In this document: positions 18,213 to 26,275 of the stretch, one piece after another | How the letters are laid out: each line of letters opens with the position of its first letter | Position numbering within the stretch: the stretch's first letter is position 1 | Source of the DNA: Porphyromonadaceae bacterium UBA7572 | GTDB taxonomy: Bacteria; Bacteroidota; Bacteroidia; Bacteroidales; Muribaculaceae | Reading direction: 5' to 3' | Assembly: GCA_002476625.1 (NCBI GenBank) | Contig: DLLC01000063.1 | Span: 11,893 to 75,892, forward strand | Length of the DNA: 64,000 nt | Translations under genes and position numbers: made by a program | Notes under the pieces: model-generated | Database searches by the model: none | Told to the model about the DNA's origin: nothing | Seen by the model: only the letters and a program-made list of their open reading frames with translations

Positions 18213-18312
18213 AAAAGGGCAAGCGATCTACATCGCACCGCTACAACCAAATACCCTTGCTTCGGTCAAGACCTGGGGGATTCTAAGGGAGCTGGCCGTG
18301 TAGGACTTACCC
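18213..18312 (-). ncRNA. ffs: Signal recognition particle RNA (small bacterial type)
   Basis: About 100 bases read from the minus strand, beginning GGTAAGTCCTACACGGCC. The domain IV hairpin is recognisable: strand CCCAGGTC, apical loop, strand GAAGCAAGGG, giving the symmetric CAGG/AGCA internal loop that binds Ffh, closed by CCC/GGG. The ends pair loosely (GGGTAAG with TTGCCC), and a 3' hairpin GCGATGTAGATCGC plus a T-run ends the RNA. The apical loop (UUGACC by simple folding) is not the usual GNRA tetraloop. A strong consensus promoter lies immediately upstream with its -7 box 5-6 bases from the RNA start. Identification is by motif, not by covariance search. Confidence 0.82.
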
Positions 18313-18317
18313 GAATG

Positions 18318-18349
18318 CAAAGGTACTACTTTTTTTCAAACCCACAAAA
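18318..18349 (-). promoter_or_regulatory. Promoter of the SRP RNA
   Basis: Minus strand: TTTTG (18349-18345), 19 bases, TACCTTTG (18325-18318), then CATTC and the RNA start. Exact Bacteroidetes consensus. Confidence 0.8.
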
Positions 18350-18482
18350 TTTCAACCACTTTTTGTGGCAGAAAAAAAGGGTCAGCCAGCACCATATTGG
18401 TGTGGCTGACCCATTTATGCAAGATGTTTGCTTTATCTCAAATCTTAAGCGTCATGCACTTAATACTGCGAATATCGGCGAA

Positions 18483-21400
18483 TTAGAAAGTGTATTTCAA
18501 GCCAATTTGTGCACGCCAGCGGCTATAGTAGTCGCTGTAAGAGCGCATGTCGTAAGCAGTCTGTTCTGCCTTGCCATCCTTCATAGCATAGCCGTGGAGG
18601 AATTGGAACTGGCCATTGCCACTGTAAGTGACTGGGCTGTAGTAAACCGATGCGCCAGTTGAGTTGTAGTGACCCCACTTCTCATTGAAGAGGTTGGCCA
18701 AGTTCTGAATGTTGAAGGTGAGTTGCAAAGAGTGCATCATGCTGCCCACACGGAACTTAAAGGTCTGTGCGAAGTGGAAGTCGAAGTGGTGCTCAAACTG
18801 CTCGTTGTCGCCGAAGCGCTCGAAGTACTGGCCACGGTGGTTGCGCAAGTAGCGGTCACCGGCAATCCAAGCCTTCATGGCAGCTTTCTGCATGTCGGCA
18901 GTGTAGGTCACGCCCGACGATTTGCCCGATTTAAACTGCATTTGATCGATTTCTGCATCGGTTGGGATATAGAAGAGGTCGTTGCCGTTAGAGCTATCGC
19001 TGTTGAGGTCACCATAGTAGTAGATTGAGTATGGCGAACCGCTGTTGAGTGTGTAGATGAGACCCACGCTGGTGTTCCAGTGCTTAGCGTAGTCGCGGTT
19101 GAAGAATGCGCTGATGTTGATCTTGTGAGGAGTGTTATAAGCTGAGCGGCCCACTTCTGGATGGTTAGGATCGCCGTGGGTGTAGTTGTAGTTGAAGTTA
19201 GACTGTGCCACAGAGCTACCGCCATAGTTCACCGACTTAGAGTTGGTGAAGGTATAGCTTGCTGCTAAAGTGAGGCCGAAGTTGAACTTCTTCTCTGCCT
19301 TGGCACTCAAGCTCAGGGTGTGACCCTTGCTGGTGTTGTCGAGCAGATAGATGTTAGAGTAAGGGGTGCCGTTGGTGATCTTTGAGAGGAATGGACGCTT
19401 GTCGAAGCTCAAAGAAGGATATTTGTCGGCAAGGGTGGTCGTGCCGTCCCACTCGTAAGCAAGGTTGCGGTAAACCACATCGTTGATGGTCTTCGACCAA
19501 ATGCCTTCAAATGTCCAGTCGATACCTGCCCAAGTGGCATCCACAGCGAGATTCAGACGAAGAGTTTGTGCAAACTTAAAGTCCTTAGCAAACACGTTGA
19601 TAGTCTGAGAGCCAGAAGCCGCAAGTTTGTCGGCATTGGCTTGCTGTTGATTGCGATCAAGAATCACATCCAAATCCTTGGTATTGTTGCCCGACACGTT
19701 GTAAGTAGAGAACTGGATACCAGTGTTAGAGAAGTTGTTGCTCAACCACACGAATGGAATGCGGCCAGTGAAGAGACCGGCACCACCACGGAGCACCACG
19801 TTCTTGTCTTGGTCCACTTTCCAGCGGAAGCCCAGGCGTGGGCTGAACATTGGAGAGCTCTTGAGCTTGTGGTCGGTACGCACGTCCCAACCCTTGCTTG
19901 CAGCATATTCATTGAAGCCAGTGTTGGCTGTAGGAGTGTCGAAGAACAAGGGCACATCCACGCGGAGGCCATAGGTGAGCTGGAAGTTGTTGGTCATCTC
20001 CCACTTGTCCTGGGCATAAACGCCGAGCTGTCCAGCTGCAAATTCTGGAGTCCATCGTGGGTCGCCAGTCACGTCCACGTTAGCCACGCCATAGCGGTAT
20101 TGCTTGATGTGGCCTTTTTCACCACCAAGTGCGGCAAGGAAGTCGTCAGGAGTAGCGAAGTAGTAAGTGCCGTAGTTGTCCTGAATGAAGAGGTTGCCAA
20201 ACTTATAGTATTCATCGTGTGTGCCGAATGTGAAGGTGTGGTTACCTTTGTAGAGGGTCACATTGTCGGTGAATGAAACCACGTCCTGGTCAAGAGAGTT
20301 GGCGCAAGAGCTGCGTTCAGTACCAAAGCATACCGAACCGCTGCCCACACTGCTAATCTGAATCATTGGGAACAATCCCTTAGGGTCGCGGTGGTCGCGC
20401 ACGCGAACATAAGAGATAAGAGCCTCGTTGCTCACTGTGGGTGAGAAGTTGCTGTGAAGTTCTGCGGTGAACGAGTTGGTCACACTATTGAAATCATACT
20501 GATAGTCGGTAGCGTTGAGATAAGATGCGGTGCTATTGCTGTTAAGCTGAGTAGCCGACACCAGACGCCATCCGAGGGTGAGTTTGTGCTTGTCGTTGAT
20601 GTTCCAGTCAAGTTTCAAGCCAGCCTTGTGGCTCTTGGTGTAGTTGTTAGGATTTGCAAACGAGCCATTGTATTCCACACCTTGCCTCTGAGCAGCCTCA
20701 CGGAGAGCGTCAAGAAGCTTGCTTGCCTCTGTTCCATCCACCTTTGATGCGGAAGAGCCCACACCATAGTTGTTTGTGTATTCGTTCTGTGCCCTCTCAT
20801 AGTTGGCGAAGAAGAACAGTTTGTCCTTCACGATAGGGCCACCGAAGGTCACACCATAGTGATAGTTCTTTTCATCCTGATAAGGAGCAGATTTGCTACC
20901 GTTGCGGAGAATGTATTTAGAGCTGATGAGGTCCTTGTTCATGTAGTCGCCATAGAGCGAGCCGTGGAACTGGTTAGTACCACTCTTGGTGATAGCGTTG
21001 ATAGAGCCACCAGTGAAGCCCGACTGACGAACGTCGAATGGAGCCACCTGCACTTGAATCTGCTCCACTGTCTCCATAGAAAGAGGCTGAGTGCCTGCCT
21101 GGTCGCCATTCTGACCGTTTTTAGTCAAGCCAAACACGTCGTTGTTCACAGCACCGTCAATCATAAAGCTGTTGTACTTGTTGCTCACACCGGCAAACGA
21201 CATGGCGCCATTGGCTGCCACATTCACCATAGGATTCAAGCGAGTGACATCGGCCACGCTGTGATTGGCTGTTGGCATCATCGAAATGTCCTTGGCGGTA
21301 AATGCCATAGCGGCACCCGTCTTGGTGGCATCGATGCCAGCCTTACCAGTCACCACCACTTCCTGAAGCTGACGAGAGCCCACTTGAAGAATGGCGTTCA

Positions 21401-21716
21401 CCGTAGAGGTCTCACCAAGGGTGAGGGTGATGTTGTCCACTTTGTGAGTGTCGTAGCCCACATAGGAGATTTCCACTGTGTAAGGGCCACCCACACGCAT
21501 ACCCTGAATGGTGTAGCGGCCGCTTTCGTTGGTCACACCGGTGTAGCGAGTTCCAGACGGAACGTGCACGGCGCGCACTGTGGCACCAATCACTCCAGCG
21601 TTGTCGTCGGAGAGGACAACCTTACCTGTGATGGCAGAAGTTGTGACCTGTGCATTAGCTGTGATAGCAAGCATTGCCATCAGAGCCATACATAAAAACT
21701 TAATTGTTTTAAACAT
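18483..21716 (-). CDS. Oar-like TonB-dependent outer-membrane receptor
   Basis: A 1077-residue receptor. Signal peptide (1-22), carboxypeptidase-regulatory-like domain (about 28-112; SAITGKVVLSDDNAGVIGAT), TonB-box-like stretch QEVVVTGKAG, plug domain (about 130-245; VNNDVFGLTKNG, SGFTGGSINAITKSGTNQFH) and a 22-strand-type barrel ending in the aromatic residue of IGLKYTF. The plug and barrel segments match the Oar family, not SusC: there is no neighbouring SusD, and the SusC-specific extension is missing. Transcribed alone, with a promoter about 265 bases upstream and a long structured leader. Ligand unknown. Confidence 0.9.
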   Translation of the reverse strand: MFKTIKFLCMALMAMLAITANAQVTTSAITGKVVLSDDNAGVIGATVRAVHVPSGTRYTGVTNESGRYTIQGMRVGGPYTVEISYVGYDTHKVDNITLTLGETSTVNAILQVGSRQLQEVVVTGKAGIDATKTGAAMAFTAKDISMMPTANHSVADVTRLNPMVNVAANGAMSFAGVSNKYNSFMIDGAVNNDVFGLTKNGQNGDQAGTQPLSMETVEQIQVQVAPFDVRQSGFTGGSINAITKSGTNQFHGSLYGDYMNKDLISSKYILRNGSKSAPYQDEKNYHYGVTFGGPIVKDKLFFFANYERAQNEYTNNYGVGSSASKVDGTEASKLLDALREAAQRQGVEYNGSFANPNNYTKSHKAGLKLDWNINDKHKLTLGWRLVSATQLNSNSTASYLNATDYQYDFNSVTNSFTAELHSNFSPTVSNEALISYVRVRDHRDPKGLFPMIQISSVGSGSVCFGTERSSCANSLDQDVVSFTDNVTLYKGNHTFTFGTHDEYYKFGNLFIQDNYGTYYFATPDDFLAALGGEKGHIKQYRYGVANVDVTGDPRWTPEFAAGQLGVYAQDKWEMTNNFQLTYGLRVDVPLFFDTPTANTGFNEYAASKGWDVRTDHKLKSSPMFSPRLGFRWKVDQDKNVVLRGGAGLFTGRIPFVWLSNNFSNTGIQFSTYNVSGNNTKDLDVILDRNQQQANADKLAASGSQTINVFAKDFKFAQTLRLNLAVDATWAGIDWTFEGIWSKTINDVVYRNLAYEWDGTTTLADKYPSLSFDKRPFLSKITNGTPYSNIYLLDNTSKGHTLSLSAKAEKKFNFGLTLAASYTFTNSKSVNYGGSSVAQSNFNYNYTHGDPNHPEVGRSAYNTPHKINISAFFNRDYAKHWNTSVGLIYTLNSGSPYSIYYYGDLNSDSSNGNDLFYIPTDAEIDQMQFKSGKSSGVTYTADMQKAAMKAWIAGDRYLRNHRGQYFERFGDNEQFEHHFDFHFAQTFKFRVGSMMHSLQLTFNIQNLANLFNEKWGHYNSTGASVYYSPVTYSGNGQFQFLHGYAMKDGKAEQTAYDMRSYSDYYSRWRAQIGLKYTF

Positions 21717-21791
21717 AAAACTAAGAATAAAGTTATTAAAAATAAAAAAGAATTAGTCTAATCTAAACACCGTAATATATATAAACAAATT

Positions 21792-21824
21792 ACGCCACCT
21801 CATCATTTAAAGTAGAGGCAGCGC
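21792..21824 (-). promoter_or_regulatory. Hairpin in the 5' leader of the Oar-like receptor mRNA
   Basis: In RNA sense, GCGCUGCCUC (21824-21815) pairs along all ten bases with GAGGUGGCGU (21801-21792), counting G-U pairs, around a 13-base loop. It sits midway in the roughly 260-base leader. It is not followed by a U-run, so it is more likely a regulatory or stabilising element than a plain terminator. Confidence 0.5.
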
Positions 21825-21944
21825 ATCACGTATTTCTTTAGCACAAAAGCGTACTGAACCAACAAGCGTGTAGAATAAATCAACTCCCAGGGCATTACTA
21901 TGGCCTTGGATAGCGAAATATCGAGTATGTATGGAATTATGCAT
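21807..21944 (-). CDS. Possible small leader ORF (45 codons)
   Basis: An ATG-to-TAA frame inside the receptor leader, encoding MHNSIHTRYF and ending IRDALPLL. It has mixed, protein-like composition and its stop lies in the loop of the leader hairpin. No family recognised and no clear ribosome binding site; chance occurrence or part of a conserved structured RNA are real alternatives. Confidence 0.2.
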   Translation of the reverse strand: MHNSIHTRYFAIQGHSNALGVDLFYTLVGSVRFCAKEIRDALPLL

Positions 21945-21980
21945 TTCCTGCAAGAAAATATCTGTCGTTGAAATACACGA

Positions 21981-22012
21981 CAAAATTACTGCTTTTATTC
22001 TATTTTAACAAA
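21981..22012 (-). promoter_or_regulatory. Promoter of the Oar-like receptor
   Basis: Minus strand: TTTG (22012-22009), 20 bases, TAATTTTG (21988-21981). Exact consensus; it implies a leader of about 260 bases before 21716. Confidence 0.72.
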
Positions 22013-22105
22013 CTTCACATTAATTTTAACACATGAACGTTAAAAACCTTAAAGAGCTTCAGACCCTGACAGCAGGAAAAAAGCATAAGTATGGAATTTT
22101 TTAAG

Positions 22106-22113
22106 TAACTTTG
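22106..22113 (+). promoter_or_regulatory. -7 box close to the DUF4286 start
   Basis: TAACTTTG lies only 8 bases before the ATG at 22122. If it is the real -7 element, transcription begins at or within a few bases of the start codon and the message is leaderless. No good -33 TTG was found, so the call is weak. Confidence 0.4.
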
Positions 22114-22121
22114 CCGCTGCT

Positions 22122-22433
22122 ATGATCATTTACAACACCACATTCCATGTAAGCGACGAGGTGGAGCGCACTTTTCTCGACTACATTCGTCTGCAATACG
22201 TGCCGATGGCCATTGCCGACGGCACGATGAACAACCCTGTGCTCACCAGAGTGATGGGAAGCGCACACGATGGAGGCACGAGCTATGCGCTGCAGCTGCA
22301 GGCAGAATCGGTAAAGGAGCTCCAGAAATGGTGCCTTGGCACGGGAAAAACGCTATCAGCGCGCATCGCCACCCACTTTGGCAGTAGCGTGGTGGGGTTC
22401 ACAACCATGATGGACGTGCTCGACTTGAAATAA
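22122..22433 (+). CDS. DUF4286 family protein
   Basis: A 103-residue small cytoplasmic protein with a ferredoxin-like pattern: strand MIIYNTTFHVSDEVE, helix, strand YALQLQAESVKELQKW, helix and final strand FGSSVVGFTTMMDVLDL. It matches DUF4286 of Bacteroidetes, usually encoded just upstream of ruvC, as here with a 54-base gap. Function unknown. Confidence 0.82.
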   Translation: MIIYNTTFHVSDEVERTFLDYIRLQYVPMAIADGTMNNPVLTRVMGSAHDGGTSYALQLQAESVKELQKWCLGTGKTLSARIATHFGSSVVGFTTMMDVLDLK

Positions 22434-22487
22434 TCGCACACGGTAATCATCAAAAAAGCACGTTTAAAATCACATATCACTTTACAG

Positions 22488-23057
22488 ATGAAGGATCTCG
22501 AACACGATAAAATCATTATCGGAATCGACCCCGGCACGAATGTGATGGGGTATGGCATTCTTGGCGTTAAAGGCAAGAAGCCTTCTCTCATAGCCATGGG
22601 GGTGCTGAAGCTCAACGCCATGGAAGACCACTACATGCGCCTTCACCACATTTTCGACCGCGTGACTGGTCTTATCGCGCAATACCTGCCCGATGAAATG
22701 GCTATTGAAGCCCCGTTCTTCGGGAAGAATGTGCAGTCGATGCTCAAATTAGGGCGTGCGCAGGGGGTGGCGATGGCAGCCGCGCTCAACCGCCAGATTC
22801 CTATCACGGAATACGAGCCAAGGAAAATAAAAATGGCCATCACTGGCAATGGAGCGGCAAGCAAGGAGCAGGTGAGCGCCATGCTCCAGCGCACACTGAA
22901 CATAGCCCAAAGCGACATGCCTAAATTCCTTGATGCCACCGATGCGCTCGCAGCAGCCCTCTGCCACTTCTACGAGAGCCAGAAGCCAGTGTTTGCCCGC
23001 GGTCCAAAATCATGGAAATCGTTCATCGCACAGAATCCAGGCCGGGTAAAAAAATAA
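22488..23057 (+). CDS. ruvC: Holliday junction resolvase RuvC
   Basis: A 189-residue endonuclease that cuts four-way junctions during recombinational repair with RuvAB. RNase H-fold motifs are intact: first Asp in [14 protein letters not shown] (D14), Glu in [11 protein letters not shown], and the C-terminal acidic pair in [13 protein letters not shown]. Length is typical. Start at 22488 places the first strand directly after the initiating residues. Confidence 0.96.
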   Translation: MKDLEHDKIIIGIDPGTNVMGYGILGVKGKKPSLIAMGVLKLNAMEDHYMRLHHIFDRVTGLIAQYLPDEMAIEAPFFGKNVQSMLKLGRAQGVAMAAALNRQIPITEYEPRKIKMAITGNGAASKEQVSAMLQRTLNIAQSDMPKFLDATDALAAALCHFYESQKPVFARGPKSWKSFIAQNPGRVKK

Positions 23058-23060
23058 ACA

Positions 23061-23771
23061 CTATTCGGCAATGCGCCAAGGCACCTCGCGAAGGCTCGAA
23101 ATGATATCGGGGCGGACAGTGACGTCTTCCTTGTCGGTCCAGCCGCGCGCCTTCAGCCACAGCGTGTGGCAGCCTATGCTCTCGGCAGGGAGAATGTCTT
23201 TCGTGAGGCTGTCGCCCACCACCAGCACATTGTCTGCCGGCATCTCAAGGGCATCCACGCCAAGGCGAAACAGCGTGGGGTTGGGTTTTCTGACACCCAC
23301 CACTGCACTTTCAATCACGCCTTTGAAATAACGGCGCACGTCGAAATCGCGAAGCACACTGTCCACATTGCCATAGAAGTTGCTCACCAGCATCATAGGG
23401 TATTTCTCGCTCAGCGCCTCCAGCACCGGGCGAGCCTCCTCTATGCACTCCCGTGCCTGACTGTAGCAGTAATGTGCCACTTCACCAGCCTTCTCCGCCG
23501 CCACTGAAGCGTTGATGAGCGACTGATCCACGAGATAGTCCATCTCGATGCTCATCTTTTTCACAAGAAGGTCGAGAAAATTGTCGTTTGGCAGGATATG
23601 GCGCACCTTGGCAAGTTCGCGCTCAGCCATCACATAGGCCTCACGAAACTGCTCGAGGGTCACGTCCACGCCAGCCGTCCGGTAGCCGTCCCATATCACC
23701 CAGCTCCAGTGCACACCGCGGCTGTCGATAGTGCCGCCATAGTCAAAAATCACACCTTTAATATTCATCAT
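23061..23771 (-). CDS. HAD-superfamily hydrolase
   Basis: A 236-residue phosphatase-like protein. Motif I is FDYGGTIDSRG with the nucleophile Asp; motif II Ser in MLVSNFYGN; motif III Lys in GVRKPNPTLF; motif IV acidic pair in LVVGDSLTKDI. The helical cap (about 25-100) is of the C1 type. Substrate unknown. Start at 23771 (or the adjacent ATG at 23768) is preferred because it puts motif I at the usual distance from the N-terminus. Convergent with ruvC, only 3 bases apart. Confidence 0.85.
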   Translation of the reverse strand: MMNIKGVIFDYGGTIDSRGVHWSWVIWDGYRTAGVDVTLEQFREAYVMAERELAKVRHILPNDNFLDLLVKKMSIEMDYLVDQSLINASVAAEKAGEVAHYCYSQARECIEEARPVLEALSEKYPMMLVSNFYGNVDSVLRDFDVRRYFKGVIESAVVGVRKPNPTLFRLGVDALEMPADNVLVVGDSLTKDILPAESIGCHTLWLKARGWTDKEDVTVRPDIISSLREVPWRIAE

Positions 23772-23797
23772 AGTCAATACTTTTTCAGACCTCACCT

Positions 23798-23896
23798 GCC
23801 TCACACAGATCTCACGGATCTCACGGAATTTTTTTTGCTGCCCGTGAGAGGGTTCATCTTTTTGGCCTCACACAGATCTCACGGATCTCACAGAGG
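23798..23896. repeat. Left repeat pair beside the GxxExxY gene
   Basis: Two identical 27-base blocks (23798-23824 and 23865-23891) of the form GCCTCACACAGATCTCACGG followed by ATCTCAC, separated by 40 bases. Each block is itself built of near-repeats of TCACrsrGATC. They lie just downstream of the GxxExxY gene and are mirrored on its other side. Confidence 0.8.
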
Positions 23897-23932
23897 TTTT
23901 TTTGTGCGTAATTTTTTAGATCATTATCTTTT

Positions 23933-24310
23933 TTAATAGCCGTTTACTATTCTGTGGAGTCCATTTTTAAAGTCCTTCTCGTTGAAATTAATCAGATACC
24001 CAATTCTTAATTTCGATAGTTTCAGATACGATAACACTTGTTTGTAATGCACGGGCTCCAAATTTTCTACAGATTTCAGTTCTATCACAATTTTATCGTT
24101 CACAAGAATATCAATTCGATAGTTTTTCCCTAAATCCACACCCTTATAGACGACAGGAATACTAACTTGGTTCATTGCTTTCAAACCCGCACATTTAAAT
24201 TCATAGAGCATCGCTTTCTCATACACATCTTCCAGCAATCCCGGTCCAAGATGGTTATACACCTCCATAGCACAGTGAATAATCTTATATGTCAGCTCAT
24301 CATCAGTCAT
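23933..24310 (-). CDS. GxxExxY protein (PD-(D/E)XK-like)
   Basis: A 125-residue protein with the family signature GLLEDVYEKAM (GxxExxY) in the N-terminal helix and a PD-(D/E)XK-type core: RIDILVNDKIVIELKSVENL (Asp...ExK) followed by helix EPVHYKQVLSYLKL. Members are short stand-alone nuclease-fold proteins scattered in bacterial genomes; their function is not established. Here the gene sits as an island between the HAD phosphatase and the lipid-head-group genes, flanked on both sides by short repeat blocks in opposite orientation. Confidence 0.88.
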   Translation of the reverse strand: MTDDELTYKIIHCAMEVYNHLGPGLLEDVYEKAMLYEFKCAGLKAMNQVSIPVVYKGVDLGKNYRIDILVNDKIVIELKSVENLEPVHYKQVLSYLKLSKLRIGYLINFNEKDFKNGLHRIVNGY

Positions 24311-24340
24311 AAATCCATCAAATCAAAAAATTTAAAAAAA

Positions 24341-24413
24341 CTCCGTGTGATCCGTGTGATATGTGTGAGAACAAATCCATCAAAATTAACACCATCCGCG
24401 AGATCCGCGTGAG
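24341..24413. repeat. Right repeat pair beside the GxxExxY gene, inverted relative to the left pair
   Basis: Block one (24341-24369) reads CTCCGTGTGATCCGTGTGAT then ATGTGTGAG; block two (24395-24413) reads TCCGCGAGATCCGCGTGAG. Both are diverged reverse complements of the left blocks. A 12-base direct repeat AAATCCATCAAA (24311-24322, 24373-24384) brackets block one. Confidence 0.7.
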
Positions 24414-24421
24414 TAAAAAGG

Positions 24422-25375
24422 TTACAGGGTGGAGAGCAAAGCCTTGCAGCGGTGCTCGTGCGAGATAATCATATAAGCCATCATGATATTGAGCACCACC
24501 AGCTCAAAAGCAAAATACAGCCATGGCATCTGAATAATCACCGAAATGAACATGGCGATAATGCGAGTGTTGAACGAGAGCATATTCGTGTACTTCATCA
24601 GCGGCAACGACTTGGCACGAAAAGCGTCACGGAACTCCTGTGGAATCTCTCCATCGCCATAACGCTGCTTCAGAGCTCTGCGCAATCGCTGCATATTTGG
24701 CGTGAGCACCTCCTGGTTGGCTGTATAGTTGCGATACACCGTCATCGTGAGCTTCTTCATGAAATTGCCACTCCACGTAAGGCCAGCGTTCTCCTTGTCG
24801 AGCGCCTCGGTGCTGTCGAGCTCGCTACCGTCTTTCCCTTTAAGGAAAAAGAGGTGAAACTGCCGGTAGTAGTCGGCCATAGCGGCCTGCTTAGCGTGGC
24901 AAGCGCCCGCACACACAGCCAGCACCCAGATAAGCCACTGGTGCTGTGCGAAATACTGACCACCCAGCAACTTGTCGCCAAAGTTGATTTCGCGAAACAC
25001 GAGGGCAAAGTAGATGGCAAAGAACCACAGGTCGCCACTAAGCCCGTCGAGGATTCGCCCAATGCGGGAATACTGCTTGGTAAGGCGCGCCAACTGGCCG
25101 TCGGCACTGTCGTAAGTGTTTGCCCAGACGATGAAGAATATGCCCAAATAATTAAGCCACATATTGGCTGGCTCCCCGAAGTACAAGAGAATGCCTCCGG
25201 CCACGCCCAAAAATATCGACGCGATGGTCACCACATTCGGCGTTACGCCCAATTTGGCAAACAGCCAAGCCCAGGCAAACCCTAACGGACGATAGAAGAA
25301 CAGGTCGATATGCTCCTCTGTGTCCATCGACTTGAGCGACTGCCTGTATGATTTTTTAATTTCCTTAAAATCCAT
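24422..25375 (-). CDS. CDP-alcohol phosphatidyltransferase family protein
   Basis: A 317-residue membrane enzyme that would join a CDP-activated alcohol or lipid to a second alcohol. The family motif is visible: D89, D92, G93, A96, R97, G106, D110; the last Asp is D115, one residue later than the usual D-x3-D spacing (DGLSGD). About six transmembrane helices flank it. It is 12 bases downstream of the ATP-grasp-like gene and third in an operon with a nucleotidyltransferase. By comparison with the Bacteroides inositol-lipid genes and with the inositol-3-phosphate synthase elsewhere in this window, phosphatidylinositol-phosphate synthesis is a reasonable but unproven role. Confidence 0.85.
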   Translation of the reverse strand: MDFKEIKKSYRQSLKSMDTEEHIDLFFYRPLGFAWAWLFAKLGVTPNVVTIASIFLGVAGGILLYFGEPANMWLNYLGIFFIVWANTYDSADGQLARLTKQYSRIGRILDGLSGDLWFFAIYFALVFREINFGDKLLGGQYFAQHQWLIWVLAVCAGACHAKQAAMADYYRQFHLFFLKGKDGSELDSTEALDKENAGLTWSGNFMKKLTMTVYRNYTANQEVLTPNMQRLRRALKQRYGDGEIPQEFRDAFRAKSLPLMKYTNMLSFNTRIIAMFISVIIQMPWLYFAFELVVLNIMMAYMIISHEHRCKALLSTL

Positions 25376-25387
25376 ATTTTCTGATTT

Positions 25388-26260
25388 TCATTTCTTTTCC
25401 TGTGCCGACTTCACAATGGCGAGCACACGTTTTGCAATGTATGGAGCAGCCTCGGTGCGGCATGGGGCGAAGCTGGGCCAGTCGTTAAAGTCGATAATGC
25501 GCACTTGCCCGTCGGGGGCCACGATGCAGTCACCGCCATACACTTCCACACTCAGCTCACCCGCCGCCTGCTGGCAGATGGCCTTAAAGTGCTTCTCGTC
25601 GAACTTGATGCCTTGGCTCTTTCCGTTCACTTCCTCCCAGCCATATTTGCTGTGGCCTGCGTCGTAGGGATAGAACCAGTAGAAGAACGGAGTGCCGTTC
25701 ACACCATAGAACTTCACGAGGTCGCCCTCCAGATGCACATTGATTACGGCGCGCTTGATGCCACGTAAAAAATACTCTTGAAGCACTTCCTGCGCCTCAT
25801 CGGGGTGGCGCACATACGACACATCCTCCTTATGCATGGCATGGAAATCGCCTCGCTTAATCCAGCAGCTCTTGAAGCCGCTCTTTTTAAGCATGGGTTT
25901 GATGGCCTCGTCGGTGTTCACAATGAGGCTCTCCGGATAAGGGATGCCATTGCCCAAAAGAATGCGGGTCATCCGCTCGCGCGTGCAGTTTTCGATACCG
26001 TAGCCCGAGTTTATCACTATCTTGCCTGCGTCTTCAGCCTTTTGCAGGTTGGCTATCGAAGCCTGCTCACGACACATGTTAAGAATCACATTCTCCTCCA
26101 CGCCATGAGTGTTGAACTGCTCCTCGCTGTAAATGTTCACAAGGCATCCGCGCTTGCGAAGCTGCTCGGCTGCGGCATTGAGAATGGCAGCGTCGTTGCC
26201 AATATGATTGGGCGAATATGCGCCTGCACGCATAATTGCCGCTATTTTAATTTCAGCCAT
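25388..26260 (-). CDS. ATP-grasp-like protein
   Basis: A 290-residue protein with ATP-grasp character: an N-terminal Rossmann-like segment (IAAIMRAGAYSPNHIGND), a central ATP-binding region (SCWIKRGDFHAMHKEDVSYV; GIKRAVINVHLEGDLVKFYG) and a C-terminal metal-binding strand (GDCIVAPDGQVRIIDFNDWP). Such enzymes activate a carboxylate with ATP; substrate unknown. It sits 15 bases after the nucleotidyltransferase and 12 before the phosphatidyltransferase, so all three probably act on one head group. Confidence 0.68.
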   Translation of the reverse strand: MAEIKIAAIMRAGAYSPNHIGNDAAILNAAAEQLRKRGCLVNIYSEEQFNTHGVEENVILNMCREQASIANLQKAEDAGKIVINSGYGIENCTRERMTRILLGNGIPYPESLIVNTDEAIKPMLKKSGFKSCWIKRGDFHAMHKEDVSYVRHPDEAQEVLQEYFLRGIKRAVINVHLEGDLVKFYGVNGTPFFYWFYPYDAGHSKYGWEEVNGKSQGIKFDEKHFKAICQQAAGELSVEVYGGDCIVAPDGQVRIIDFNDWPSFAPCRTEAAPYIAKRVLAIVKSAQEKK

Positions 26261-26275
26261 AATCGCTATTTTAAT

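Noticed and set aside
18213..18312. tmRNA, 6S RNA or a riboswitch as alternatives for the structured RNA
   Set aside because: It is about 100 bases with the CAGG/AGCA SRP internal loop, has its own promoter and terminator and no tRNA-like ends or coding tag.
23798..24413. Short regularly repeated blocks that might suggest a CRISPR array
   Set aside because: Only two copies on each side, in opposite orientation, with unequal spacing and no cas genes; better described as flanking repeats.
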